DNA of 60,783 bases from Aliiglaciecola lipolytica (GTDB lineage Bacteria > Pseudomonadota > Gammaproteobacteria > Enterobacterales > Alteromonadaceae): NCBI RefSeq assembly GCF_018860635.1, contig NZ_JAHKPT010000036.1, positions 20,071 to 80,853 on the forward strand. The letters are read 5' to 3'. The position numbers were made by a program, and so were the translations under genes. This document shows, in pieces, positions 1-11,148 of the stretch (its first letter is position 1; every line of letters starts with the position of its first letter). The notes beneath the pieces were generated by a model that was not told the DNA's origin, ran no database searches, and saw only the letters and a program-made list of their open reading frames with translations.

Positions 1-14
1 CGCAAGATATGGAT

Positions 15-165
15 CATTCCATGGCCTGAAGGCCATGCTACAGAGCCCGCTAGATTGACTGAACCTTCCATGGCCTGAAGGCCATGCTACAACAGCCCGC
101 TAGATTGATTGATCATTCCATGGCCTGAAGCCCATTCTACAACAGCCCGCTAGATTGATTGGAGC
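15..165. repeat. Three tandem ~50-bp repeats with a palindromic REP-like core
   Basis: Three copies of a unit of about 50 bp follow one another, with the sequence CCATGGCCTGAAG at 18-19, 68 and 118 onward. The core TGGCCTGAAGGCCA is a palindrome, and each copy continues into CTAC and a GCCCGCTAGATTGA segment. Copy 3 is degenerate in the right arm (gcccatt instead of ggccatg). On the minus strand the unit reads TGTAGCATGGCCTTCAGGCC, that is a GTAG foot followed by a stem-loop, the layout known for REP elements of RAYT transposases. It lies just downstream of the tldD stop, and the same core recurs at 10971-11150. Confidence 0.8.
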
Positions 166-170
166 CCATG

Positions 171-1616
171 TTATAGGGCGGTTCCGCCTACGGTTAATTC
201 GTCGACTTTGAGGGTGGGCTGACCAACGCCTACCGGCACGCTTTGTCCGTCTTTACCACACACACCAACGCCTTTGTCTAGGCTCAAATTATTACCTATC
301 ATCGAAATTTTTTGCATTACTTCAGGGCCATTGCCAATTAGCGTTGCGCCTTTGATTGGAGTGGTAATTTTGCCATTTTCAATCAAATATGCTTCTGAGG
401 TCGAGAAAACAAACTTACCCGATGTGATATCTACCTGCCCACCACCAAAGTTAGGCGCATAAACCCCTTTGTCGATACTACTAATAATCTCTTCAGGGCT
501 ATATTGCCCCTCTAACATAAAGGTATTCGTCATTCGCGGCATAGGAAGATGAGCATAGGACTCTCTACGTCCGTTTCCTGTAGGATTAACACCCATCAAT
601 CTAGCATTTAATTTGTCTTGCATATACCCGGTTAAAACACCGTCTTCAATCAAAACATTTCGTTGTGTTGGTGTACCTTCATCATCAACAGATAATGAAC
701 CACGGCGGTCAGCCAAAGTTCCATCGTCAACTACAGTTACCCCTTTAGCGGCGACTTGTTGTCCCATTTTTCCACTAAAAGTTGAAGCACCCTTACGATT
801 AAAATCACCTTCTAAACCGTGCCCTACAGCTTCGTGCAATAATACGCCCGGCCAGCCAGCTCCCAAAACAACAGGCATCAAACCTGCGGGGGCATCAATT
901 GCCTGCATATTTACTCTGGCCATGTGGATTGCTTCATCAGCTAGTACTTGATAACGCGTTTTATCCCCATCAGATTGTAAGAAATATTGGTATCCATAAC
1001 GTCCACCCATACCGGCACTGCCGCGCTCTCTTCTTCCATTGTTTTCAATTAAGATAGAACAATTAAGTCGAATAAGTGGCCGTATGTCGGTAGTAAAAGT
1101 GCCATCTGTAGCAGCAATTAATACTTCTTCATACACCCCACTAATGCTCACAACCACTTGGGTAGCTAAGGGCTCGTTATCTCGAATATATTTATCAACA
1201 TCCTGTAATAAGGTGATTTTTTGATGTTCTTGCATACCAAGGATGGGATTCTCAGCAAAATACCTTGCAGATGATTGTTTGGGTGCGCTGGCAGCAACAT
1301 TGAAACTACCTCCAGTACTTGCGATGCTGCGAGATGCTTTTGCCGCTTTAGTCAACGCTTCTTGGCTAATATCATCAGAGTAGGCGAAACCGGTTTTTTC
1401 ACCGCTAACTGCGCGCACACCTACGCCTTTTTCAATATTATAGCTACCGTCTTTAATTATTCCGTCTTCCAATACCCAACTTTCATGCTGACTAGATTGA
1501 AAATAAATATCGGCAAAATCATTTTGATGCTGACAAATCAGATTTAAGGCGGATACGACCTTATTGGGATCTAAATCTGCTGCATATAATAAATTTTCTT
1601 CGACCAAATTAGACAA
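171..1616 (-). CDS. tldD: Metalloprotease TldD
   Basis: TldD is the catalytic partner of TldE/PmbA in a cytosolic metalloprotease that degrades unfolded or modified peptides and matures some microcins. The metal-binding motif HEAVGHG (HExxxH) and the strongly conserved N-terminal [14 protein letters not shown] and GVGVRAVSG blocks are present. The longest frame reaches 1709, but the family N-terminus (SNLVEENLL) begins at a TTG at 1616, which has an AGGAG ribosome-binding site five bases upstream; this gives 481 aa, the usual family length. It overlaps the end of the nitrilase gene by eight bases and is the last gene of the mre-maf-rng-yhdP cluster. The partner gene pmbA is not in the window. 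The start is an inference; the identity is secure. Confidence 0.96.
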   Translation of the reverse strand: MSNLVEENLLYAADLDPNKVVSALNLICQHQNDFADIYFQSSQHESWVLEDGIIKDGSYNIEKGVGVRAVSGEKTGFAYSDDISQEALTKAAKASRSIASTGGSFNVAASAPKQSSARYFAENPILGMQEHQKITLLQDVDKYIRDNEPLATQVVVSISGVYEEVLIAATDGTFTTDIRPLIRLNCSILIENNGRRERGSAGMGGRYGYQYFLQSDGDKTRYQVLADEAIHMARVNMQAIDAPAGLMPVVLGAGWPGVLLHEAVGHGLEGDFNRKGASTFSGKMGQQVAAKGVTVVDDGTLADRRGSLSVDDEGTPTQRNVLIEDGVLTGYMQDKLNARLMGVNPTGNGRRESYAHLPMPRMTNTFMLEGQYSPEEIISSIDKGVYAPNFGGGQVDITSGKFVFSTSEAYLIENGKITTPIKGATLIGNGPEVMQKISMIGNNLSLDKGVGVCGKDGQSVPVGVGQPTLKVDELTVGGTAL

Positions 1617-2421
1617 GGTAACTCCTGAATTGATTATGTTGCTGAACTGGCATGTTAGTGCGAATTCTACTGATTTCGCTGGGATCAAACTTAGCACTGA
1701 CTGCGCCACTGCCTGTTTCTATCTCAGATAAGATTTCCCCCCAAGGAGAAATCACGCAAGAATGTCCGTAAGTCTCGCGACCGTTGGCATGGATACCGCC
1801 TTGATTAGCTGCAACCAAATAACATTGTTTTTCTATGGCTCTGGCTTTTAATAGAGGCTCCCAATGAGCTCTCCCCGTTGCGCGGGTGAAAGCGCTGGGT
1901 AACACTAATACGTCAATCTCGCCCATAGCGACAAACATGGCAGCAAATCGGATATCATAACATACAGCCACACCAATTTTGCCGAAAGGTGAATCAACTA
2001 CAACAAGTTTGTCACCAGCTTGGGTATATTTGGATTCAAGATAATTGCGGGTGCCATCTTCAACTTGGACATCAAACAAATGGATTTTTTGATAATCATC
2101 TACACGTCGCCCAGTATCATCAAAAATTAGGCAGGTCGCTGTATATTTACCTGATTTCGAAGTAGTAATTGGCATAGTTCCGGCAACTAACCAAACTTTG
2201 TATTTTTTAGCCATTGCCGACAAAGCTTCTTGAATAGCACCTTCTCCAAGCTCCTCCGCAATTAACAATAACGCAGCATCACCAGCCCCAAAACACGCGA
2301 AACATTCCGGCAATACAATTAAGTCACCGGGTTGCTGCTGAGCAATATATTGTTCAACGTGTTGTAGATTGACCGATACATCCGGACTTGAAACTAACTG
2401 ACATGCGACTAAATTGGCCAT
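1609..2421 (-). CDS. Carbon-nitrogen hydrolase, Nit1/NitA-like amidase
   Basis: 270 aa, single-domain member of the nitrilase superfamily. The catalytic triad is visible: Glu in VLPECF (about residue 40), Lys in YQKIHLFDV (about 116) and the nucleophilic Cys in [10 protein letters not shown] (about 154). The KIHLFDV context fits the branch that includes deaminated-glutathione amidase (Nit1, NitA) and omega-amidase, so hydrolysis of deaminated glutathione or a similar alpha-keto acid amide in the cytosol is the best guess; the exact substrate cannot be read from sequence. It sits two bases after yhdP and overlaps tldD, so it is co-transcribed with the envelope cluster. Confidence 0.88.
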   Translation of the reverse strand: MANLVACQLVSSPDVSVNLQHVEQYIAQQQPGDLIVLPECFACFGAGDAALLLIAEELGEGAIQEALSAMAKKYKVWLVAGTMPITTSKSGKYTATCLIFDDTGRRVDDYQKIHLFDVQVEDGTRNYLESKYTQAGDKLVVVDSPFGKIGVAVCYDIRFAAMFVAMGEIDVLVLPSAFTRATGRAHWEPLLKARAIEKQCYLVAANQGGIHANGRETYGHSCVISPWGEILSEIETGSGAVSAKFDPSEISRIRTNMPVQQHNQFRSYLV

Positions 2422-2423
2422 TA

Positions 2424-5400
2424 CTATCCTCTCGTATCATTGATTTGCAAATTAACTCTCTCATCGGGAAGAACCTGAGGAGGAATATCTTCATCATCGA
2501 GTTCTATGGGCGTATTTCTTGCGGGTAACGCAACTTCTTTACTTTTTCTATCCAACTCTGTCAGTATCGGTTCATCCAAAGTACCGGTTACTGAATATTT
2601 CACATTGGAGATGACTTTGGCCTCGGTGAGAACTTGATCAATCGCCAGCGCCGCAATCGCGGTAGCAGGATTTACCATCCAATAGACTAACAAGGGTAAA
2701 CTTGACGTCACGTTCGGCGTAAACTCAATGCGGTAATTCAACTCCTTCGTGGATAAGTCAGTGTAACCTGCAATTAACATTTCCCCTGCAGCACCGTCGA
2801 TTACCACGTCTTGGGTTTCCGCTTTGCCGTCGACTATTTGCATGGAGCCACCCATTTTGTCGTAGAAAAACCCTTTTGCAAATACATCTCTGAAGTCCAA
2901 ACTCAACTTTCTAACTAACGATTGCAGACTCAATATACTAAAAATACGAGAGCCTTTATCACTCACATCAGATAAATAACCGTCAGTTAATCGCCAATCA
3001 ATGTTACCCCCGAGGCTTGATAACGAAAACTTGTGAGGGGCATCTTGCCAGTTTAAATTAAACTTAAAGTTTGCTTTAGAGTCTTTAATCCCCGAATCAA
3101 AACCAAAACCTTTGAGTAAAGCACCAAAATCAGGACTGCTGAGTTCACCTTTTAAGTCGGTACTTGAACCTTGTTCACTAATAAACCAGTCACCGCTAGC
3201 ATATAAAATACCATTGCTGTTATTAAACCTCAGATTGTCAATTTGCATACCTGTGGGGGCTCTAGATAGTGAAAAATCGACTTTTCCTAAATCATTACCA
3301 AACAATTTGCAGCTCTTACAATCGAAACTAACGGGCGGTAAATTTTGCAGCATCGGGGCTTGCGATATGGCACTTTCCTCACCTTCATGCCACTGAGCTA
3401 AATCAATAAAATCAGCTTTTATATCAACACCGCGGTTCAACCAATCATCATATAAGGTGACTTTGGCTCGAATCTGATCCGCATTGAACTCCAGTAACCA
3501 GTCATCGCTAGAGTGCTTGGCCACTAACTCTAATTGATTGATTTTTTGTCCTGCTACAATCATGGTTTCGGCATTGACATAAACTCGTTGAGGCGCAGTT
3601 AATATAGGACGGTCATTGCCACTTGGTAAATCACTTATTAAGGTTGAAATAGCTTGATACCAAGCGTCAAAATCAGTGTCTTTTACTTTTGCCGAGATAC
3701 TAAACCCCAGCCCCATTGCCAAAGTTTCACTCTCGCCGATAGATAAATGCGCACGAGAAAACTGCATTGTTTCATGGGGTAGAACCCCCTCAAAGGAAAT
3801 AGAATCGCCGAGAGATAGACTAAAATTAGAAGCTTGATTATCGCCGTTCCCAGTCACGAACAACTGCTTTTCTTGCTCGCTGCTTTTGCTAAATGGTGCA
3901 GGTAAACTTGATGTCACCCCTTGTAAATTACTCACCAACTCAAATTCATAAGCATAGGTGTCTTTATGTAAAGTTAGTTGCGTATTTGCTTGCCACGCAC
4001 TATGTCCAGCTAGATACTTATTCATGCTCGGCTGGTGATCCCGCAATAACGGCTGTAACTCCCAATCACCTTGAATTTCTATATCTGCTTTGTAAGCCCC
4101 ATTTGGATCCGAATAGCCGTCGAAATTTGCAGTGATTTTTTGCTCAAACAATTCCCCCTCAAGACCATTAAAATTAACCTTTTCATTGGCAAATGAAACC
4201 TCACCCACCATGTTTTTAAAATTCAAATTAAGGCTAGGTAAATAGACTGGGTTGCCGTTCAAAGATACTCGGCCTTTAGCCATAACGTTATTGCCTGACA
4301 AGGGGATATGCAGATCTAACTTGGTTTGAAGTTTTCCACTAACATTAACGCCTTCGGTTAAAACAGTGCCTAAACTGTTAGCCAAAAAACTGTCTAATAT
4401 TAGTTCGTTTACATCCGCACTTTGTGCACTCACGTTAGCGTCAATATTTAGCACGGCTCCATTGCTTAGCTCTGGAATTTCTGCCGATAACTGAGATAGG
4501 GCGACATTTTTCAATTTGCCTTTATGAGCTAACATTGCCAGGCTTTTGTTTTCAAATAGTAAATCCACATCCAAATCGGTTAATGCTGGCCAGTCAGGTG
4601 CAAACTTAAATTCGCTGTCGTTGACGTCAATACTTATCTGAAATATACCTTGGTGATTTTCGAACGGAAATTGGCTAAGCGAACCTTGCCAAAGCACGTT
4701 TGTAGAAGCTAACTCTCCGCTACGCATTGCCCCCTGTAAGTACGCTTTAGTTTCAGGTCCCATGTAGTGATCAGGAAATAAATTTTTAGCCTGTTCAACG
4801 CTCAGCTCACCGATATTAGCGATTAAATCCAGTTGTTTGTCCTTGCTATCAAAGGCCATCTGCAGATCTAAGTTTAAATCGCTACCTTGTAATGAGAAGT
4901 TGGGTATATCAACCACCACTCCTCGCGGTTGCCAATCGAGGAAAACATCAAAATCGATAGATTGATAACTGAGATTTTTGTCTAACGTATTGTCTGCTAA
5001 AAACTCTCCTTCAGCACCAGAAATAGACAATTTAGCGAGGTTATCAAACATCCTAAAACTGCCAGCAACGTTAGTCACTCCAGGTACCCCATCCACTTGA
5101 TTCCAGCTAACTTTAGAGAAATTAGCGCTGGCTGAAAATTGCTTACCGAAGACAATGGCTAAATCATCAATTCGCGCATTGGGTTTGAGTTGTTCGATGA
5201 AGTCAATTGCTTCCTTATCAAATGCCAATGGCAATACAGGCAACAAGGTACGGATATTGACCGGAGTAGTCGTTTGGAAATGAGTCAGCCCATTGCGGCC
5301 AATGTGCCCCGTCCAACTGGTTAATAAACTTTGTTGACGAGATTCTAGAATCAGGTCGTCGATATTAATTAACCAACCCTGTTCATCCGGCACACCACGA

Positions 5401-6272
5401 ATACTTCCGCCAACTATCGCGGCATCAACCTGACTTTCCGGTGAGGTCCATGAAAACTCACTTTTATTCAGCATCATTTGCACGTTTTCAATACGATTTT
5501 CTTTCAACTCAGCCCAAAATGTAAAGTTCCCCCTACTTTGGGTTAGCTGATTTTGGGTACGAATCAATTGGTTTAGCCAAGGTGACATATCAAGTTCTTC
5601 ACCGCGGGCGTAAAAAGTACCACTAAGATTATCTTTATTACCGACTAAATCGAGACTAAAGGTTGTGGAATTATTGGCTAACTCCACCACGCGCAATAAA
5701 CCTGAACCTTGGTGGCGGTCGTCTTTATTAAGCCAGCTCAATTGCTGTATTTGAATTAATTGCTGATCGTAGCGCGTGGTGACATCAATCACACTATTAC
5801 TAATTGAAAAACGCTGCAATTGTTGTAGAAATAAGTCTTCCAGCGCATCAACCACTGGAAATTCGCTTTCTGAACTTTGAATTCGCGCTAAATTAACGGA
5901 TAACGCCAAGCCACTTAACTCAAAACGTCGGGATTGAATCTGTCGGGCCACTATGGTGCCCCAAAAATCGATCTCGATTTGCGTATCTTCAATTTCTAGA
6001 CCAATGGGAGATTGTTCGTCTTGTTGAAGTTTAATGTCTTTGAGTATCAAAGAAGGGCCACTTTTGGCCCAATTTGCGCTGAGTTGACCAATAGTTAGAT
6101 TGATACCATAACGATTACTTAGCCAAGATTCGATTCGGTGCTTATGGTCGTCCATATAAGGCAACGAAAAGCGGATAACACTTAGGCTCACAGCCACCAG
6201 CACCAGCAGAACAGCTGCTAGCGTCCATAGTTTTCTAACTACGTAAGCGGCATAGAATGAAGTGGGTTTCAC
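2424..6272 (-). CDS. yhdP: AsmA-like phospholipid transporter YhdP
   Basis: 1282 aa, close to E. coli YhdP (about 1266 aa). One N-terminal membrane helix (about residues 15-35) is followed by a very long periplasmic region rich in beta strand with an AsmA-like C-terminal part (SDVSDKGSRIFSILSLQSL, then VVIDGAAGEMLIAGYTD). YhdP, TamB and YdbH are known to form bridge-like channels that carry phospholipids from inner to outer membrane. The ATG overlaps the rng stop by four bases (ATGA), so translation is coupled to RNase G. The neighbour order rng-yhdP-tldD is conserved in many gammaproteobacteria. Polar C-terminal tail (about the last 50 residues) is probably unstructured. Confidence 0.93.
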   Translation of the reverse strand: MKPTSFYAAYVVRKLWTLAAVLLVLVAVSLSVIRFSLPYMDDHKHRIESWLSNRYGINLTIGQLSANWAKSGPSLILKDIKLQQDEQSPIGLEIEDTQIEIDFWGTIVARQIQSRRFELSGLALSVNLARIQSSESEFPVVDALEDLFLQQLQRFSISNSVIDVTTRYDQQLIQIQQLSWLNKDDRHQGSGLLRVVELANNSTTFSLDLVGNKDNLSGTFYARGEELDMSPWLNQLIRTQNQLTQSRGNFTFWAELKENRIENVQMMLNKSEFSWTSPESQVDAAIVGGSIRGVPDEQGWLINIDDLILESRQQSLLTSWTGHIGRNGLTHFQTTTPVNIRTLLPVLPLAFDKEAIDFIEQLKPNARIDDLAIVFGKQFSASANFSKVSWNQVDGVPGVTNVAGSFRMFDNLAKLSISGAEGEFLADNTLDKNLSYQSIDFDVFLDWQPRGVVVDIPNFSLQGSDLNLDLQMAFDSKDKQLDLIANIGELSVEQAKNLFPDHYMGPETKAYLQGAMRSGELASTNVLWQGSLSQFPFENHQGIFQISIDVNDSEFKFAPDWPALTDLDVDLLFENKSLAMLAHKGKLKNVALSQLSAEIPELSNGAVLNIDANVSAQSADVNELILDSFLANSLGTVLTEGVNVSGKLQTKLDLHIPLSGNNVMAKGRVSLNGNPVYLPSLNLNFKNMVGEVSFANEKVNFNGLEGELFEQKITANFDGYSDPNGAYKADIEIQGDWELQPLLRDHQPSMNKYLAGHSAWQANTQLTLHKDTYAYEFELVSNLQGVTSSLPAPFSKSSEQEKQLFVTGNGDNQASNFSLSLGDSISFEGVLPHETMQFSRAHLSIGESETLAMGLGFSISAKVKDTDFDAWYQAISTLISDLPSGNDRPILTAPQRVYVNAETMIVAGQKINQLELVAKHSSDDWLLEFNADQIRAKVTLYDDWLNRGVDIKADFIDLAQWHEGEESAISQAPMLQNLPPVSFDCKSCKLFGNDLGKVDFSLSRAPTGMQIDNLRFNNSNGILYASGDWFISEQGSSTDLKGELSSPDFGALLKGFGFDSGIKDSKANFKFNLNWQDAPHKFSLSSLGGNIDWRLTDGYLSDVSDKGSRIFSILSLQSLVRKLSLDFRDVFAKGFFYDKMGGSMQIVDGKAETQDVVIDGAAGEMLIAGYTDLSTKELNYRIEFTPNVTSSLPLLVYWMVNPATAIAALAIDQVLTEAKVISNVKYSVTGTLDEPILTELDRKSKEVALPARNTPIELDDEDIPPQVLPDERVNLQINDTRG

Positions 6273-7735
6273 ATCATTACCACATCGAATTTGTCTTGGT
6301 TATAAAGCAATTCAGTTTGTACCTTTATTTGTTTAGAAACAAAAACCTCTAATTCAGCTAACATATGGGACTCTTCGCCCATTAAAGCTTCGGCGACGGC
6401 TTGGGATGCATAAACCACAAATTTATCTGCGTCATAAGCGCGGTTAACTCGCACAATTTCGCGCATAACTTCAAAACAGATAGTTTCTACGGTTTTAATT
6501 GAACCTCTGCCCTTACATACTGGACATTCGCCACACAATATATGCTCCAAACTCTCACGGGTGCGTTTACGGGTCATTTCGATTAAACCTAAAGCGGTAA
6601 ATCCATGGATATTGGATTTAGCCCGATCTTTACTGGTGGCAGATTCTAAGCTGTGCATTACTCGACGTTTATGATCTTCGTCGCTCATATCAATGAAGTC
6701 GATTAGAATCATCCCACCAAGATTTCTTAATCTAAGTTGACGGGCGATTGCTTGAGTAGCTTCTATATTGGTGTTGAAAATGGTTTCTTCGAGATTACGG
6801 TGCCCTACAAACGCACCAGTATTTATATCAATAGTGGTCATTGCTTCAGTCTGATCGATGATCAAATAGCCACCGGATTTCAATTCCACACGACGTTCCA
6901 ATGAACGTTGCGCCTCATTTTCAACATCATACAAATCAAATATTGGGCGTTCGCCCTGATAATATTCCAGCAATTTATTCAGCTCAGGAACGTATTCTTG
7001 GGTAAAGTGCTGTAACTCTTGAAATGATAATTTAGAGTCGATTCTGATGCGGTCTAATTGTGTACCCACGAAATCCCGCAATACTCGTCTTGCTAAGGGC
7101 AAATCTTCGTATAAAACATTACCTTTTCGACCTTTCATGCGCGATTGAATTTTCGCCCATAAACGTTTTAAAAATTCTGCGTCTGAGATAAGTTCTTTTT
7201 CTTGCACACCCTCGGCAGCCGTACGAAGGATAAATCCGCCATCATCACTGCAATATTCCTGTACTAAAGATTTCAGCCGTTCGCGCTCTGCCTCATCTTC
7301 AATACGCTGCGAGACCCCAACATGGTCAACACTGGGCATAAAAACCAGATAACGGGAAGGAATAGTGATATCTGTAGTAAGCCTAGCCCCCTTAGTACCA
7401 ATAGGATCTTTCACCACTTGTACGACTATGTCTTGACCATCTCGTAGCAAGTCTCGAATGTCTTTTTTAGCAATTGAGGTAGTCGACATTTCGTCGCTAA
7501 CTTCATTGTGGAAGGCAATATCAGAGGCATGCAAAAACGCGGCTTTATCTAAACCAATATCCACAAAAGCAGCCTGCATCCCAGGTAAAACCCGACTCAC
7601 TTTGCCACGATAGATATTCCCCACCAAACCGCGCTTGGTGTGACGTTCCACATGAATTTCTTGCAAAATACCATTCTCAATCAAAGCAACTCTTGATTCA
7701 GAAGGGGTTACGTTTATCAGTAATTCAGCACTCAT
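6269..7735 (-). CDS. rng: Ribonuclease G
   Basis: 488 aa, matching E. coli RNase G (489 aa). This endoribonuclease cleaves single-stranded AU-rich RNA, matures the 5' end of 16S rRNA and contributes to mRNA decay. The S1 domain lies near residues 35-120 (GNIYRGKVSRVLPGMQAAFV), the catalytic Mg-binding aspartates are in TTIDINTG and GGMILIDFIDM (about residues 304 and 347), and the zinc-link cysteines are in CGECPVCKGRG (about 405-415). There is no RNase E-type C-terminal scaffold, which separates it from rne. The start overlaps maf by 11 bases and the stop overlaps yhdP by four. Confidence 0.97.
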   Translation of the reverse strand: MSAELLINVTPSESRVALIENGILQEIHVERHTKRGLVGNIYRGKVSRVLPGMQAAFVDIGLDKAAFLHASDIAFHNEVSDEMSTTSIAKKDIRDLLRDGQDIVVQVVKDPIGTKGARLTTDITIPSRYLVFMPSVDHVGVSQRIEDEAERERLKSLVQEYCSDDGGFILRTAAEGVQEKELISDAEFLKRLWAKIQSRMKGRKGNVLYEDLPLARRVLRDFVGTQLDRIRIDSKLSFQELQHFTQEYVPELNKLLEYYQGERPIFDLYDVENEAQRSLERRVELKSGGYLIIDQTEAMTTIDINTGAFVGHRNLEETIFNTNIEATQAIARQLRLRNLGGMILIDFIDMSDEDHKRRVMHSLESATSKDRAKSNIHGFTALGLIEMTRKRTRESLEHILCGECPVCKGRGSIKTVETICFEVMREIVRVNRAYDADKFVVYASQAVAEALMGEESHMLAELEVFVSKQIKVQTELLYNQDKFDVVMM

Positions 7736-8309
7736 ACAGCTTAATACCTGCCTGTTTAATTAATTCACTGGTCTCATACAAAGGTAACCCAACCACTGCG
7801 CTATAACTACCATTGATATGTTTTACAAAATTCCCTGCGAAACCCTGTATTCCGTAAGCTCCGGCCTTATCTTGCGGCTCACCGGTTTGCCAATACCATT
7901 GCATTTCAGCTTCAGATAATAATTTGAAACGAACGGCAGTTTCCACTATAAAATGTTCGGTACCTAAATGGTTTTTTAGGGCAACCGCGGTCTTCACTTT
8001 ATGTTGCCTATCACTTAGTTGCTGCCACATCTGCCGAGCATGCTGAAAATTGTCTGGCTTTCCTAACACTTGCTCTTGATTACCACTATCCACAACCACA
8101 ATAGTATCAGCACCTATAACGCCATCCACCTGCGTATGTTGACGCCAACCTTGTTGTGCTTTTTCAATAGCCAATCGTATAACATAATCATTAGAGTCTT
8201 CGTTTGCTAATTGAGTTTCATCAATATCAACATTTAGTGTAGTAAATTTTACGCCAAGTTGACTTAATAGCTCTTTTCGCCTCGGAGATTGAGATGCTAG
8301 CAATAACAT
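7725..8309 (-). CDS. maf: Nucleoside triphosphate pyrophosphatase Maf (YhdE type)
   Basis: 194 aa. Maf proteins hydrolyse dTTP, UTP and modified pyrimidine triphosphates to monophosphates, acting as house-cleaning enzymes; the YhdE branch is placed next to mreBCD and rng as here. The N-terminal LLASQSPRRKELL motif (residues 2-14) and the catalytic GADTIVVVD motif (about residues 65-73) are intact, as is the C-terminal GAYGIQG segment. It starts eight bases after the mreD stop and overlaps rng by 11 bases, in the middle of the operon. Confidence 0.95.
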   Translation of the reverse strand: MLLLASQSPRRKELLSQLGVKFTTLNVDIDETQLANEDSNDYVIRLAIEKAQQGWRQHTQVDGVIGADTIVVVDSGNQEQVLGKPDNFQHARQMWQQLSDRQHKVKTAVALKNHLGTEHFIVETAVRFKLLSEAEMQWYWQTGEPQDKAGAYGIQGFAGNFVKHINGSYSAVVGLPLYETSELIKQAGIKLYEC

Positions 8310-8317
8310 GTGGGGCC

Positions 8318-8794
8318 TTAAGTGATTCTGAATTGCCGTCTGACTTTACGCAACAGACCAAAAATCCATGGCCACATCAACATAGAGGTCAGAACCGGCC
8401 ACAGGTAGGTAAACAAGAAGTTCACATCAGTCTGTAGATGTTGCAACCAAAATACGACCAAGTGATATAACGCAGATAAAGTTCCAATAATAAACGCTTG
8501 CTGCCACAAAGAGTAATTTCGCAAACGTTGATAATTCGACGCCAAAATAAAGATATTGATGCTCAAGGCAAAACTATGCACGCCTAGGCTGGTTCCCATT
8601 AAAATATCTAACACCAGACCGACTATGAATGCCATTCCCACATTAACCCTATTCGGAAGTGCTAATGCCCAATATGACATCACCAATAAAACCCAATCAG
8701 GGCGAAATTGCTCAACCGTAAGAGGCATAGGAACAATTTGCAAAATTAACGCAATAATAATACTCAGAAAAATTGCATAATTGCGCAGCTTCAT
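8318..8794 (-). CDS. mreD: Rod shape-determining protein MreD
   Basis: 158 aa with five or so hydrophobic segments, an inner-membrane subunit of the elongasome that links MreC to the peptidoglycan synthesis machinery. The frame is open up to 8857, but the ATG at 8794 forms an ATGA overlap with the mreC stop and gives the family N-terminus MKLRNYAIFLSIIIALILQ; this start is chosen. The segment RPDWVLLVMSYWALALP is typical of the family. Third gene of the mreBCD operon. Confidence 0.95.
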   Translation of the reverse strand: MKLRNYAIFLSIIIALILQIVPMPLTVEQFRPDWVLLVMSYWALALPNRVNVGMAFIVGLVLDILMGTSLGVHSFALSINIFILASNYQRLRNYSLWQQAFIIGTLSALYHLVVFWLQHLQTDVNFLFTYLWPVLTSMLMWPWIFGLLRKVRRQFRIT

Positions 8795-9663
8795 TGGGCC
8801 TCCACTGTTGGCGTAGATTGCGGCATTATAGGTTGTGTTGGCGCATCTGCTGGCCACAACAACAATAGATATCTCAATCTATCTAGCTGCGCTATGGGCG
8901 TAGCTGTAACCAATGCAAATGGACGACTTTCATCACGCACGATGGAGGTGATAGTCGCGGTCGGGTAACCTTCTGGAAAGATATTCCCTAACCCTGAGGA
9001 TACGAGTAAGTCGCCTACTTGAATATCAGCACTGTGGGCTACATGTTCCAAAATTAGTTCATCAAACTGCCCTGACCCACTGGCGATAAGCTGCACATTA
9101 TTACGGGCGTTTCGAAGTGGAATAGCATGGGTTATATCCGCCAACAACAACACTCGGCTATTGGTAGTACCCACTTCCATTATTTGCCCGACAATACCTT
9201 TGTCATCCAGTACGGTTTGTCCTTCATAAACCCCGTTTATCGCTCCCTTATCAATGATAATTTGTAAGCTAAATGGATTGTTATCCACCGCCATTAATTC
9301 GGTTACCATTTTCTGGATTGGGGCTGAAACAGGCGCTCCAAGTAATGCCCGTAAACGATCATTCTCTGCGGCTAACAAATCGAAGCGTTGTAGCTTTTCA
9401 GACATTTTCATCGCTTGCAGGGTTAATTGCTGGTTGTCTTCGAGCAGTTTTTTATGGGTAGAAAACTTTTCAGCCCCTGAACTTAACATTTGCCCAGGTA
9501 AGCTGGCAATGTACTGAAGGGGGCTAACAATAGAGTTTAAATAGACTTTTACCGAAGCAAAACCGTCATATTTGTGATCAACAAAAATGAGGATAACAGA
9601 AACGAATAAGGCCAACGCGAGTCGACTGAAAAGTGATGGCCCTCTAGTAAACATGGTATTCAT
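8791..9663 (-). CDS. mreC: Rod shape-determining protein MreC
   Basis: 290 aa, shorter than the 367-aa E. coli protein mainly through a short C-terminal tail. MreC is a bitopic inner-membrane protein whose periplasmic part activates PBP2-RodA. Visible are the N-terminal FTRGPSLFSRL motif, a membrane helix at about residues 12-30, a coiled coil at about 60-105 (LLEDNQQLTLQAMKMSEKL), and the beta-barrel MreC domain with INGVYEGQTVLDDKGIVGQ and SSGLGNIFPEGYP. It begins 73 bases after mreB and overlaps mreD by four. Confidence 0.96.
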   Translation of the reverse strand: MNTMFTRGPSLFSRLALALFVSVILIFVDHKYDGFASVKVYLNSIVSPLQYIASLPGQMLSSGAEKFSTHKKLLEDNQQLTLQAMKMSEKLQRFDLLAAENDRLRALLGAPVSAPIQKMVTELMAVDNNPFSLQIIIDKGAINGVYEGQTVLDDKGIVGQIMEVGTTNSRVLLLADITHAIPLRNARNNVQLIASGSGQFDELILEHVAHSADIQVGDLLVSSGLGNIFPEGYPTATITSIVRDESRPFALVTATPIAQLDRLRYLLLLWPADAPTQPIMPQSTPTVEAQ

Positions 9664-9736
9664 TTAGGCTAAATACCTGTTTGATAATGTTTGTAATAAT
9701 TGAACGATGTCTAGCACAAATAATCCCTAATTCAGA

Positions 9737-10852
<1,116 letters not shown>

Positions 10853-10970
10853 GTAAAGAATAGACTTATACGGCGTTAACCATAAAAGAATTGTAGTTTT
10901 TAGAGGTTTAGGAGGAAATTGGGCTAATTAGCGATGAAATCGACAGGTTTTTTAGCAAGTCGAACAGGTT

Positions 10971-11148
10971 CATGGCCTAAAGGCCAGGCTACAAGATTGT
11001 TAATCTGTGGACGGGCGCTTTAGCCCCGCGCTCGGTCAAATCGTTTCCATGGCCTGAAGGCCATGCTACAAGATTGTTAATCTGTAGGCAGGTGCTTTAG
11101 CCCCGCGGTTGTTGAATCATTTCCATGGCCTAAAGGCCAGGCTACAGA
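10971..11148. repeat. BIME-like array of REP palindromes
   Basis: Three copies of CATGGCCTRAAGGCCAKGCTAC start at 10971, 11048 and 11124, spaced 77 and 76 bases apart. Between them stand two copies of a different palindrome, ACGGGCGCTTTAGCCCCGCG and GGCAGGTGCTTTAGCCCCGCG, each preceded by GTGG or GTAG and by AAGATTGTTAATCT. Read on the minus strand the first type also carries a GTAG foot (TGTAGCMTGGCC...). Alternating, oppositely oriented stem-loops with GTAG/GTGG feet are the known form of BIMEs mobilised by RAYT transposases. The last copy ends only a few bases from the mshQ stop, so it forms the 3' end of the msh transcript. The rest of the 10781-11148 gap holds the mreB promoter region and nothing else recognised. 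Confidence 0.75.
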
